Positions 39,909 to 49,070 of a stretch of 64,000 nucleotides of DNA are shown in pieces (the stretch's first letter is position 1; each line of letters opens with the position of its first letter). Source of the stretch: Mayamaea pseudoterrestris (Eukaryota; Bacillariophyta; Bacillariophyceae; Sellaphorales; Sellaphoraceae); contig BROI01000002.1 in the NCBI GenBank assembly GCA_027923505.1, positions 1,488,001 to 1,552,000 of the forward strand, read 5' to 3'. The notes beneath the pieces are model-generated. The model was not told the origin of the DNA. It did not search any database and was given only the letters and a program-made list of their open reading frames with translations. The translations under genes and the position numbers were made by a program.

Positions 39909-40310
39909 AAGTAGCAGTGAATTTGATATAATAAAAAAGTTATTTTACTCTTTCATTCAAGGTGAATTTGTACCGCGGGAGCACGATCAGTCGAAGTTGT
40001 AGCTGCGCAGCACAATGTTCCACACGTTTTCTTCCTCTCGGTCGTGTCTAATCTATGTAGGCTTCTGATGTCATGTTCTTCGAGTTCGCTTCTTTCATAA
40101 GCCCTGGGAAGTGTGGGAAAACTCGTTCGCACCGGTTTTAAGCGTTGCGCTAACCTTTGCCATTCAAGTATACGAGCAAAGCTGCCTTAAAATAATAGTG
40201 TTGTTTGGGGCTACCTCTAGTGACAAGTTAATTTAACTAGCTGCGTGCTTACTGCATTAATCATTTCCTCTTATTCTAGTCACATTAAAGAGTGCGCTCA
40301 GCGCTCGTCA
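39909..40310. other. Convergent 3' interval
   Basis: About 400 bp between the ends of the LRR gene (plus) and the two-exon gene (minus). AATAAA-like words occur near 39930. No gene is seen. Confidence 0.5.
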
Positions 40311-41366
40311 TTAACAGTCCGACTTAGTGGGGGCAGCCACTTTTCTTGCGCGACAGATCTTGACCTTGCAAGACTTGTAATCCTTGTTTTCCAACGCCAT
40401 AATGTCAACAAACAAGATGGCTGCACCAGTTGCATCATCGTAGATGATTTCCGGGTCAAGCTTCTGGCGAGGAACTGGCATTGGGAGGTCAATGAGAGCC
40501 TTTGAAGTGATTGACTCGTCCGGATTTGCGCGGAGCTTGCGATAGTGCTTTTCAAAGCACTTCAAAACCTCAATGTCATCAGCCGTCTGTTTGAAGTTAC
40601 GAATAGTGAAAAGCGCAGGCAGATTCGTCATCATCGTTGGCCATTCAGCCTCAAGACGAATCTGGTTAGCAGTTTCTCCCAACGACACCAATTCCATGCG
40701 ATAACGGTCAATGGCAAGGGAATCAGATCCTATAGGATGCACAGTTCCTGATGGAAGGTTGATCATGACGGCCAGGTGAGTGTTCAAATGCTGGTCTTGA
40801 TAGTCGGTGATTGCGACTTGTGGCAAAAATACAGGCTGGTCCATGGTTTTGTCACGCTTGGCGGAGCCAGTAGGCGTAACTGTGTTCTGGGAATCAGCAG
40901 AGCGCTTCTTGTCGCCTCCATGGTGAGTGTCATCGTCCGCATCGTCGTCGTCATTCAGATCAGGGTATGCAGTCGAGGCAACAGACGGTTCCTGTGTTGA
41001 AACTGCTGCTGATCCACAAGATAATGAGAAACACCAGTTAAATAATATATTTCTTTCCAATAGAGTTCAAGAAATGTTACACTTACCATCCGGATTGTTG
41101 CGCAGTCCAACTTCAAGAGCCATGCGATGAAACGCGCCTTTAAAGGATGGGGCCTGATACTTTTGAAACTCCTGCCACTTTTCCATAGCAACCTGATAAG
41201 TATCACTTGGCAAAATCTCACGAGAGACCATCAAGCGACGAAGAAGCTGTCCATCGGGTCCATTCTTGTTCCACTTTGGTGCAGTGAAAGGTCCTTGAGC
41301 ACCGTCGAGACGATTGGGCGCGACAATGTTGCGACTTCGGCCACTTCCGCTTTGACGTACAAGCAT
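40311..41366 (-). CDS. Conserved diatom-type two-exon protein of unknown function, about 325 aa
   Basis: Exon 41366-41087 and exon 41008-40311, joined by a 78-nt intron (GTAAGT...GATCAG), in frame. The N-terminal block (KWNKNGPDGQLLRRLMVS, EKWQEFQKYQAPSFKGAF) has the Trp/Leu/Phe spacing of a small helical DNA-binding-like domain that I recall from many diatom proteins, but I cannot name the family. A disordered Asp-rich stretch follows (NDDDDADDDTHH). The C-terminal block (VFLPQVAITDYQDQHLN, VAVMINLPSG-like beta strands, YDDATGAAILFVDIMALE) forms a second domain. The start is uncertain: ATGs at 41366 and 41432 are both possible. The 5' end lies against, and may overlap antisense to, a transposase fragment. 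Confidence 0.6.
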
Positions 41367-41482
41367 TTTCAAATTTGTGAGCACATGAATGAGCCGATGA
41401 AACTGTTTCAAACAGAGCCAATTTATTGGCATCTTGGAAATTGCCACTCGTGACTGGTTCACCAACGGTTGCGAACGTAGTT

Positions 41483-41890
41483 TTCGCCTGGGAAATTGCC
41501 ATTTGCATTCAAACGGGATGGATTGTCTGGATTGCAGGTCCCTATCCTTGTGGCTCATGGCCGGATCTACGCATTGCGCGGCATGGATTGATATATCTTG
41601 ACAGAGAGCCAGGAGAAAAGTTTGTTGCTGATGGTGGCTACCGTGACAATGAGCAATTCTTTTTGACTCCTACTGGGGAGAATAATGAAGATCAGCGAAT
41701 GAAGTCTGCAGCAAGAGCACGACATGAGACGATCAACAGACGCTTCAAACGATGGGCAATTTTGAAGGATGTGTTTCGCAATGATGTAGAAAAGCATGGG
41801 GTGGTCTTTGCAGCAATTGCCAACATTACGCAGTTACAAATTGAGCAACAAGGTGTCAACCAAGTGTTTTACAATGATGTAGGTCATTAG
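41483..41890 (+). mobile_element. DDE_Tnp_4 / Harbinger-like transposase fragment
   Basis: The plus frame reads FAWEIAICIQTGWIVWIAG, then FVADGGYRDNEQFF and ARARHETINRRFKRW, ending VFYNDVGH. The ADGGY and HETINRRF motifs fit the second Asp and the final Glu of a DDE nuclease. The part with the first Asp and the N-terminus is missing, so this is a 3' remnant of a plain DNA transposon. The upstream end merges with DNA antisense to the first exon of the minus-strand gene. Confidence 0.7.
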
Positions 41891-41900
41891 GCGTGGATGT

Positions 41901-42059
41901 GCTAGTAGCTAAAACTGCTTGTGTACTTAGACTAAAGACTGAACATTACACAAAGTAACTATCACATAATCCATCAAGTAGACCTTCAATACCTTCACAC
42001 AAGTATTGGTTACCTGTGTATGTAGTCAAACTAGTTGCAAAGTTGCGATAGCTACTAGC
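41901..42059. repeat. 10-bp inverted repeat flanking 140 bp
   Basis: GCTAGTAGCT (41901-41910) is the exact reverse complement of AGCTACTAGC (42050-42059). It starts 11 bp after the transposase remnant. It could be an eroded terminal repeat pair or a small non-autonomous element. No target-site duplication is evident by eye. Confidence 0.35.
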
Positions 42060-42205
42060 TGTTGCCGCGACATATCAACGAAAACCGGTGCGAACGAGTT
42101 TTCCCACACTTCCCTGGGAATGAAGGACATGATCGCGCCTCGATTCTCTCACAAATAATCTGATTCACAGTGACAGTTTGAACACAACTCCAGACCTTCT
42201 CAAAC

Positions 42206-42984
42206 ATGTTCCTCCATGACGATGCCTCTCCCTTCGACCAAGCCTTGGCGCATCCCTTCCTTGGCGAGCCAGTTTCGAAACGTTTAAGCAGCTTGAGTCT
42301 CTTCAAATTGACTTCCAGCAAGCAGTCGCGTGACTATGCGGAGGATGCCTTTGATCTTTCGTACCGAGGCGAGCGACGGGAGTCGCAATACAAGGCCCCG
42401 CATGCAACGCAGGAGACTCATGAGATTACGTTTGCGTCATCCGATCATGATGGTGAAGACTTTAGCAGTGGTTCGTTTGGCCTCGTGTCGCTGGAGGAGG
42501 GACTTTCATTGGATGCCGATGTTGCCATTTTCCGGGAGCGACTCGACGACATTTCGGAGATCAACATGAGCATGAAACACATTAATCAGATTCAAAAAGG
42601 TTCGTAGTACTTGTGCCTGTTGGATTGCCATGTGTGCGAATCTCAAAAGGCGGTGGAAAGCATGTCTAGCAAACATGTCCCGTTCGATGTTTCAACTCAC
42701 ACACGTACTATCCCGTGCACCTTTTTACAGATCTCGCCGTTTGCGTCGAGTCGCAGGATGAAGGCATTCATCATCTCGAGTACATGGCCATTGAAACTTT
42801 AGAGTCGACGTCGTCGGGCTTGTCGTATTTGCTGAAGTTGCAGCACGAGGCAGCCCAAACGTCCAAGCGACGCAAGCAACTTTTCGCCGGCGTTTCTGCG
42901 GCGATCCTCATTGTATCTGTTTTGAACTGGATTCTTTCCGCGTCGCAGAATGTTCATGGCGATGACGGACCCAACGAGAACTAA
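42206..42984 (+). CDS. Tail-anchored Qa-SNARE (syntaxin)-like protein, 215 aa
   Basis: Exons 42206-42599 and 42731-42984. The donor is a less usual GTTCGT, the acceptor TTTTTACAG, intron 131 nt; joining gives INQIQK/DLAVCVESQ in frame. A SNARE heptad region spans about 115-175 (ISEINMSMKHINQIQKDLAV, CVESQDEGIHHLEYM) with the zero-layer Gln at about residue 140, followed by basic residues and a C-terminal transmembrane helix (183-202, FAGVSAAILIVSVLNWIL). The DLAxxVxxQ pattern matches Qa SNAREs, which drive membrane fusion. The N-terminal 110 residues are too short for a normal three-helix Habc domain. Confidence 0.85.
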
Positions 42985-43093
42985 ATCAATGCTATAGCAG
43001 AGATTGTCGTTCGAACTCCATTCTATCAGTACAGTAAACATCAAGACAAAGTAAATCACCTATTGCATTTACATCACGCACACACCACATCTA

Positions 43094-44335
43094 CTACTCA
43101 TCATCCGCTTCATCAAACTCCTGTTCCGCCTTGACTCCCGCCAGGCGAACGCATTTCACAAAATTGTTGGGAATCGTCACCATGCGCCCCCGCTTGTTGA
43201 TAATGACATCCATGGCGTTGCGATCCACCAAGGTGCCTCGCAGCGTGCGATTCGAGTTGAACGGATCAATCGTTTCCACATACACTCTTTGGTTTCTGTA
43301 AGCGTCAAACTGCTTTTGCGTCTCGATCACATCCGGCGCGCCGGGTATTGTCAAGACCAACTCGTGTCGCGCCAAGACTTGACACTCCTCCTCCACACTC
43401 TCCAGTCCATCCAGTATCGCTTGCGCAATGGTCGACAGCTTGGCCGTGTCCACAAAGAGCGCCCCATCAACCGCATCCTGCGGCAATGTCTCCATGAGCT
43501 CCTGTCCAATGGACGAAACGTGCAGCGCCACATCGGCGCGCGACTCCTCGTTGACATATAGCGGCACATTCACCAACGGATCCTGGTCGTCCAAATGGTG
43601 CGGCTCGTCGGAATCGTCATCAGGATCCTTGTTGGCGTAGTAGAATCGACGCTGGCGCTGTAGTTCCTCGGCTTCCTCGGGCGTTTGGCGGCGGTACATG
43701 ACTGGGTCTTCCGTGGCGTCAATGTCGGGTGGATTGGGATCGGCCGGGTCTTGGTATTCCGCATTCTCCGGTTCACAGACTTGCATGACGGGACCGCGCG
43801 CCTTTAGTAAATCGCGATCCATTTCGTTAATTGCCACAGGATCCAACGTGACTAACAGCGTCGTGAGATACCACGTGACATCCAAGACGACTGGTCTATT
43901 GGCGGCAAACTCGGACGATTGGTAAATCATCTTTTCGGCCTGCAGACGCCAGGGAGACGTAATGGGAGCCTCGCAGCCGGCCGTGTCGCCTCTGCGCCAC
44001 GGCTGGTGCGGAATGGGATGCGGCAGTTGGGAAGCATCGGAAACGTCGCGCAACTCTAAAATGTCGTCGGGGTCAACGACTGGAACGGATGCGGCGTCAA
44101 AGGTTGGAGTGGGGCCGTCATGGTCCGTGACAATGGATGGAGGGCGGTTCGACTTTCGTGCTCGTGGAGTTGCGGTGGAGTGTAACAGAGTGTGGAATGG
44201 TCGAGTTGATTGGATTTTTGATGATTGATGTCTCGTTGGCCTCGCTGCAATTGAAAATGCTCTTATTTCCATAAATTGACTCGACAATAAAGTAAATAGC
44301 AATGTAATGTTAAACGTCATCTTGCTGCTACTCAT
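43094..44335 (-). CDS. Plastid RimP-like ribosome maturation protein, 413 aa
   Basis: The frame is open to 44434. ATG 44335 or 44320 starts a signal peptide (MTFNITLLFTLLSSQFMEIR) with cleavage at RA/FSIAARP, the plastid signature, and a Ser/Arg/Pro transit segment. The middle is acidic and lineage-specific (DPADPNPPDIDATEDP). The C-terminal 130 residues resemble RimP: an N-domain with YELxxSPG-like RHELVLTIPGAPDVIET, then the SH3/LSm-like barrel RVYVETIDPFNSNRTLRGTL and RMVTIPNNFVKCVRLAG. RimP binds the small ribosomal subunit during its assembly, so a role in plastid ribosomes is likely. Divergent from the sulfatase gene. Confidence 0.75.
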   Translation of the reverse strand: MSSSKMTFNITLLFTLLSSQFMEIRAFSIAARPTRHQSSKIQSTRPFHTLLHSTATPRARKSNRPPSIVTDHDGPTPTFDAASVPVVDPDDILELRDVSDASQLPHPIPHQPWRRGDTAGCEAPITSPWRLQAEKMIYQSSEFAANRPVVLDVTWYLTTLLVTLDPVAINEMDRDLLKARGPVMQVCEPENAEYQDPADPNPPDIDATEDPVMYRRQTPEEAEELQRQRRFYYANKDPDDDSDEPHHLDDQDPLVNVPLYVNEESRADVALHVSSIGQELMETLPQDAVDGALFVDTAKLSTIAQAILDGLESVEEECQVLARHELVLTIPGAPDVIETQKQFDAYRNQRVYVETIDPFNSNRTLRGTLVDRNAMDVIINKRGRMVTIPNNFVKCVRLAGVKAEQEFDEADDE

Positions 44336-44733
44336 GAATTGCGAGGCGTCGATGTTATGATTGAGCATCAATGTAGAGATGCAATGATGATGATCTGCCT
44401 GGATTCCATCATGGCGATTTGATGGCTGTCGCAATTGTCACATGCATCGCAGCGGTAAACAGTGCGCCACATTATGCAGTCATTTTGCGCGCGCCATTTT
44501 GCGCGAGCACAACCATCCCTGATTCGACAGGTCGAAGCTACTGCTTCTGTTGAGTCTACAGTCGTTCCAAGCGCTAGCCAAGCGACGGCACAATCAACAC
44601 AAGACATAAAATAAACAGATTCGCGAGAAACTGCCGTTAGTAGCTGCTTCTGATTCCCAGTTTACTGTCAAGAATCCCATTTCAGCTTCAAAAATTTTCA
44701 GCTTCTCGCCCCTTCCGTGACCAACATTACAAC
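44336..44733. promoter_or_regulatory. Divergent promoter interval
   Basis: About 400 bp between a plastid protein gene (minus) and the sulfatase gene (plus). It contains TTTTGCGCGCGCCATTTTGCG near 44488, two overlapping E2F-like half sites facing each other. No gene is seen. Confidence 0.35.
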
Positions 44734-46434
44734 ATGCCGACACAGGATCGTCTCGACCGCATGGTGAACTGCACGAATCGTAAATGCGCCGTCGTTTTGC
44801 TTTTCGTCGTGACCAACTTCTTTTGTCTGCGAAGCTTGCGATTCACCGATCGCATCGCTAGCCTTCAGGGGGACGACGGCCACGTGCTGGTGCAACACTT
44901 ACTGCAGCGGCAGCAACGTACCACGACGACGAGCTCGATGCAGTCTACTAATGTCACGAAAACAGCTTACGACAAGACTGGAGCAAACAATATCACTGGG
45001 CAAAGTGCATCAATCAGGCAACAACAGACGGTTGATGTGTCATCGAATATGGAACAGCAAGGCAAAGTCCAAAATGACAGTAATTCATCAATTGCTTCTG
45101 CTATCCAACCTGATTCACCACCAGACACGCCAAAGCGCCTCAACATACTCATACTCTATCCCGACGACATGCGCCACGATTCACTGAGCATTGCCGGCAC
45201 CCAAGCTGTGCAAACACCCTTTCTCGATTCCTTGGCCAGAAGTGGCATGCGCTTCACACACAATTGCGTCACCACTTCCATTTGCTGGATCAGCCGGGCC
45301 AACTTGTTCACCGGTCAGTACGTATCTCGTCACAAGGCTAACACACTGCGCGCCTATCTACAACCCGACGCCTGGAACAAAACGTGGCCCGCCATGCTGC
45401 GCCGCAGCGGCTACTACATTGGTCACATTGGCAAGTGGCAGTACTACGACTCGGGCATGCTCAAGCATCGCTATGATTTCGCGCGCGTCTACGAGGGCAA
45501 GCACATTTACGGTAATCTGCATGTCACGGACCGCAACGAGCAGGACGCCATGCAGTTTCTCCGCAAATCGCGAAACAAGTCCAAGCCGTTTGTTCTGCAG
45601 ATTGCCTTTTACGCGCCAAAGGCCGTGGGCACGGGTGACATGCAGTGGACGCCCAAGAATTCGTCCATGCACTTGTATCAAAACTTGACGTTTAAATATC
45701 CGGGCAATTTGAACGAATCGTTGGCCCGACTGCCAGCCTTTCACAACAACAATCGCAAGGGCGAAGCGCGGCGGCGGTGGCAGCAGCGGTTTGGAACGCC
45801 GGCTAAGTTTGACGCATCCATGAAGGCATACTATCGCATGATTACGGAACTCGACGAGTGCAGTCGCAACGTTGTTGCGGAGATTGAACGACAAGGTTTG
45901 TTGAACGAGACAATGATTATCTTTACGACAGACAATGGCTTTTTTCACTCGGAGCATGGCTTGTCCGGCAAGTGGTTTCCGTACGAGGAAAGTATTCGCG
46001 TGCCACTGATCATTTGGGACCCGCGCATGCCCCAACACGTTCGCGGCACCACCAGTGATGAATTCACACTGAACATTGACCTTGCCGAAACAATCCTTGG
46101 GGCTGCTGGACTGGCGCCTGATCCAGGCATGCAGGGTCGGGACATTGCCGACTTGTACTTGCCGGATAACAATAGTAACAGCTCGATGCCGTGGCGGAAG
46201 GAGTTTTACTACGAGTTTCCTGGTCAAGGAAGTTTGAACATTGTACCGGCCGCGAATGCTGTCATTCGCAAGGATTACAAGCTCTTTCATTATCCCGAAT
46301 ACGACCTCTGGCAGCTGTTCAACCTGCAGGAAGATCCCTTGGAGGAGTTCGACTTGATCGAGGACCCAAAGTACGCGCAACTGGTCGTTGAGCTCAAACA
46401 GCGCTATGAGGAAATGAAATTGGCCGTCAAGTAA
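44734..46434 (+). CDS. Type II membrane sulfatase, 566 aa
   Basis: N-terminal anchor at about 18-31 (CAVVLLFVVTNFFCL), a Gln/Thr/Ser-rich stem, then a sulfatase domain from about residue 135. Metal-binding Asp pair: ILYPDDMRHD (144-145). The active-site signature is TTSICWISRANLFTGQY with Cys184, which would be converted to formylglycine; the usual C-x-P-x-R core is C-W-I-S-R here, lacking the Pro. A second metal site is FTTDNGFFHSEHGLSGKW. The C-terminal subdomain (ELFNLQEDP-like QLFNLQEDPLEEFDL) is typical of arylsulfatase/N-acetylglucosamine-6-sulfatase families. Probably removes sulfate from polysaccharide in the secretory path or outside the cell. Single exon. Confidence 0.9.
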   Translation: MPTQDRLDRMVNCTNRKCAVVLLFVVTNFFCLRSLRFTDRIASLQGDDGHVLVQHLLQRQQRTTTTSSMQSTNVTKTAYDKTGANNITGQSASIRQQQTVDVSSNMEQQGKVQNDSNSSIASAIQPDSPPDTPKRLNILILYPDDMRHDSLSIAGTQAVQTPFLDSLARSGMRFTHNCVTTSICWISRANLFTGQYVSRHKANTLRAYLQPDAWNKTWPAMLRRSGYYIGHIGKWQYYDSGMLKHRYDFARVYEGKHIYGNLHVTDRNEQDAMQFLRKSRNKSKPFVLQIAFYAPKAVGTGDMQWTPKNSSMHLYQNLTFKYPGNLNESLARLPAFHNNNRKGEARRRWQQRFGTPAKFDASMKAYYRMITELDECSRNVVAEIERQGLLNETMIIFTTDNGFFHSEHGLSGKWFPYEESIRVPLIIWDPRMPQHVRGTTSDEFTLNIDLAETILGAAGLAPDPGMQGRDIADLYLPDNNSNSSMPWRKEFYYEFPGQGSLNIVPAANAVIRKDYKLFHYPEYDLWQLFNLQEDPLEEFDLIEDPKYAQLVVELKQRYEEMKLAVK

Positions 46435-46708
46435 GCAGAATTGCTGGGCACAAGTCGTCATGGCGCATTGTTGCAACGAACAACCTGCTAATGTATTGCG
46501 CTCCAGGGTCTATGCTCCGGGCTGCGCTGCCATAATTCGTCCAAACACTGACAAGCTGGCAAATCACTCGACGCGGAATGGCGAGTTAAGATTGGTACGA
46601 GTACAGTACAAACAGCGATCTAAACTGCAGTCGTTTGCTATTCCGCATCCGACATTACATCATCAGATTAAAAGTACAACAGCTTTTTTAACGCATGCCT
46701 CATCTTAA

Positions 46709-48793
46709 CTATTGGTCAACATGTTCCAAATCCATTCGATAGCTATACCGAGCATCGTCGCTAATCAAAAAGCGAACGCGTTCCACGAGCCAGTCTATTT
46801 GCTGGTCGTCGCACTCGGCAGGACCTGTCCAGTCGTCTGATAAACCAGTGGCCCGTTTCTTCGAGTGCAACAAGTCAATCTCATAGCTTTCCAACCAGAT
46901 CTCAAACACATTGTCCTCCTCGCGAGCCAGTGCCATGAGTCGCGTTTCAACAAAAACTTGCTTGCCAAACTCCTTTTGGAAACGCTCAGTAATCTTTTCG
47001 GCGATATTCAGGTCTCCCTCTTCGCCAGTGCAAGCGACAATCAAGTGACCACGAAAGTCTCTTTCAAACTCCTCGTCCTTCACATAGGTGTAATCTGTCC
47101 GTTGAGCAATCATTTCGTGGTTGCTCCATTCCTCGCCGCCGTCCTTGCGCATATTGTACTGCCACTCGTCATAGTCGTCAATGGCATCGTCAATATCTGG
47201 TATATCAGGATGCTGCGGCTGCACATAATAGTCGGAAAATACATTGTCCTCATCCGTTAAGGCATCGTCATCAAAATCCTTCTTGTCCCATTCTGGATTG
47301 TAAACCTCCTTCATCCAATTCTCAAAGGCTGCCATTTTAATCTCCTCCTCGTCCAAATCTTCAAAGGAAATAATACCAGTCTCCGCAGGAGCCTTGTCCG
47401 GAATACTAGTGTAACCAAAACCTCGATAGTAACGTTCCAATTCGCTAATATCGGCAGCCTCAACGTCTTCCCACGTAAAGTCAAAATTGTTTTCACGAGC
47501 CTGCTTGTATCGCTCGTAAATATTTAGCTGGGGATACCAGTGTCGAAAGAGAATGGGCGCGTTTCGATTGTGCTTGACGGCAGCCAGCATGAGGTTGCTC
47601 ACGTTGAAGTTCAAGTCGTAGAGCAGCCACGTGGTGACATTGTAGGAACTTCCCTTGATTGCCTTTAGCACCTCCTGAATTTCGGTAATGGTCTGGTTGT
47701 CAAGGCGGTTCCAGTCAAAGTTGTTTGCCGTCTGCATAATCTTGTCCCATGGTTCCTCGGATATAATCTTGTTTACATCTTTGAAGGCGGCGTCAAGTTC
47801 CTCCATGTCGTTGTCCGAAACCCCCGTCGTGTCGCGCAGCAAATTAAATTCGCCCTCCTGCGAGCGCGGAAACGGCTCGTCGACGACAATGTCGTATGGT
47901 TCCGAAGACTCTTGCTCCACATTAATGTTTTTGACGTCATTTTCCGTCAAGAACTCCATTTGACGAGCAGCTTCTTCGACTTGCTGAAAAATGGGCAAGC
48001 TGTCAAACTGACGCGCCTGTTCATCCGTCATTTCGTTTTGCACCCATTCCTCCGCGTCAAACTCCTCCGCTTGGGCTCGCTTAATGGATGCCTCTATGTC
48101 AGCCATGACTAGTTCCTTTTGCTTCATATAGTTGGGGTCGTCAGGGTCGTCGAGGATTTCAATCGTTTCGTCCTCCGCTTCCTCCTCCTCCCAGTCGTCG
48201 TCAACAACATTCACCAGACTTTCAGAGTCACTAGTCTCTTGCAAGCTACCGGCAGCAATGTCAACGTCTACTATATCATCAAGATCATCGTCCTCATCTT
48301 CCAGTTCTAGTACAATGTCGTCAAGCTCATCGTCATCATCATCAAGCACATCATCTTCATCATCCTCCACTTCATCTTCATCAACATTTACAATTAAATC
48401 ACTATCCACTTTATCACTCTCAAACTCATCCTCCGCAATCACGACATCGTCGTCGTTTTGGCTCTGCAAGTCGTCGACAATGTCGCCCAGCTCGGCGGCA
48501 ATGTCCGCCTCGGTCCAGTCGGCGGGAACGTCGTCCAGCAAGTCGTCAAAGTCTTGGTCGTTGTCACTATCTGGAATCTTGGCGCATAACGCAAAGGCTC
48601 GTCGTGTTTGTTGATGCAGTTGATTGTTGGCTGGTATCCGTTGATGGACATGGTGATGCCCTTGACGCGTCGATACAAAGCTCACTTTTTGGCGCCGCGT
48701 CAATGCAAAGCTCGAAATTTCACGCGGCAATAGCAGCAGCGCCAGCAAAAGTATAGCTTGGCTCGAGTATCTTATTAATAATCGTTGCATCAT
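46709..48793 (-). CDS. Large acidic plastid-targeted protein, 694 aa
   Basis: Signal peptide and plastid import motif at the N-terminus (LLLALLLLPREISS/FALTRR), then a transit segment rich in His/Arg/Gln. Residues about 75-200 are extremely acidic and disordered (DEDEVEDDEDDVLDDDDDE). The C-terminal 450 residues are folded: a helical part (TITEIQEVLKAIKGSSYNV, LMLAAVKHNRNAPILFRHW) with several Trp residues, and a last domain of beta-alpha type (GHLIVACTGEEGDLNIAEKI, KQVFVETRLMALAREEDNVF). I do not recognise the family. The organisation, acidic linker plus globular end, resembles plastid nucleoid or transcription-associated factors only by composition. Confidence 0.78.
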   Translation of the reverse strand: MMQRLLIRYSSQAILLLALLLLPREISSFALTRRQKVSFVSTRQGHHHVHQRIPANNQLHQQTRRAFALCAKIPDSDNDQDFDDLLDDVPADWTEADIAAELGDIVDDLQSQNDDDVVIAEDEFESDKVDSDLIVNVDEDEVEDDEDDVLDDDDDELDDIVLELEDEDDDLDDIVDVDIAAGSLQETSDSESLVNVVDDDWEEEEAEDETIEILDDPDDPNYMKQKELVMADIEASIKRAQAEEFDAEEWVQNEMTDEQARQFDSLPIFQQVEEAARQMEFLTENDVKNINVEQESSEPYDIVVDEPFPRSQEGEFNLLRDTTGVSDNDMEELDAAFKDVNKIISEEPWDKIMQTANNFDWNRLDNQTITEIQEVLKAIKGSSYNVTTWLLYDLNFNVSNLMLAAVKHNRNAPILFRHWYPQLNIYERYKQARENNFDFTWEDVEAADISELERYYRGFGYTSIPDKAPAETGIISFEDLDEEEIKMAAFENWMKEVYNPEWDKKDFDDDALTDEDNVFSDYYVQPQHPDIPDIDDAIDDYDEWQYNMRKDGGEEWSNHEMIAQRTDYTYVKDEEFERDFRGHLIVACTGEEGDLNIAEKITERFQKEFGKQVFVETRLMALAREEDNVFEIWLESYEIDLLHSKKRATGLSDDWTGPAECDDQQIDWLVERVRFLISDDARYSYRMDLEHVDQ

Positions 48794-48948
48794 GTGTATC
48801 TACGTAGCAGTGTACAATGTCAAGGACATGCCGATCAAGTCGATGGAGGTTGTGCTGGATCTGATGGATGGTGGTCGAGTCACGGTATGTGTCGCAGTAT
48901 CACTGAAATGGCGCGTCGCGATGGCTACGTACCGGCATCGTACAACCT

Positions 48949-48956
48949 ACCGGTAG
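48949..48956. promoter_or_regulatory. TACCGGTA palindrome, copy 4
   Basis: Perfect copy 156 bp upstream of the start codon at 48793 (minus-strand gene). A TACCGGCA near-match lies at 48931. Confidence 0.45.
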
Positions 48957-49070
48957 CTAACACAACATGTACTTCATGTATTTAACATGAACTAAACGGC
49001 ATATACGCTGCTAGCAAAGTGTTGGCATGACTACTTGCACAAGATTTGGGTTCGACTTTAGCATCCGTAC

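Noticed and set aside
45358-46476. 372-codon minus-strand open frame opposite the sulfatase
   Set aside because: Antisense shadow; the sense frame contains all sulfatase motifs.
48132-48614. Poly-Ser plus-strand open frame
   Set aside because: Antisense of the acidic GAT/GAC-rich segment of the plastid protein.
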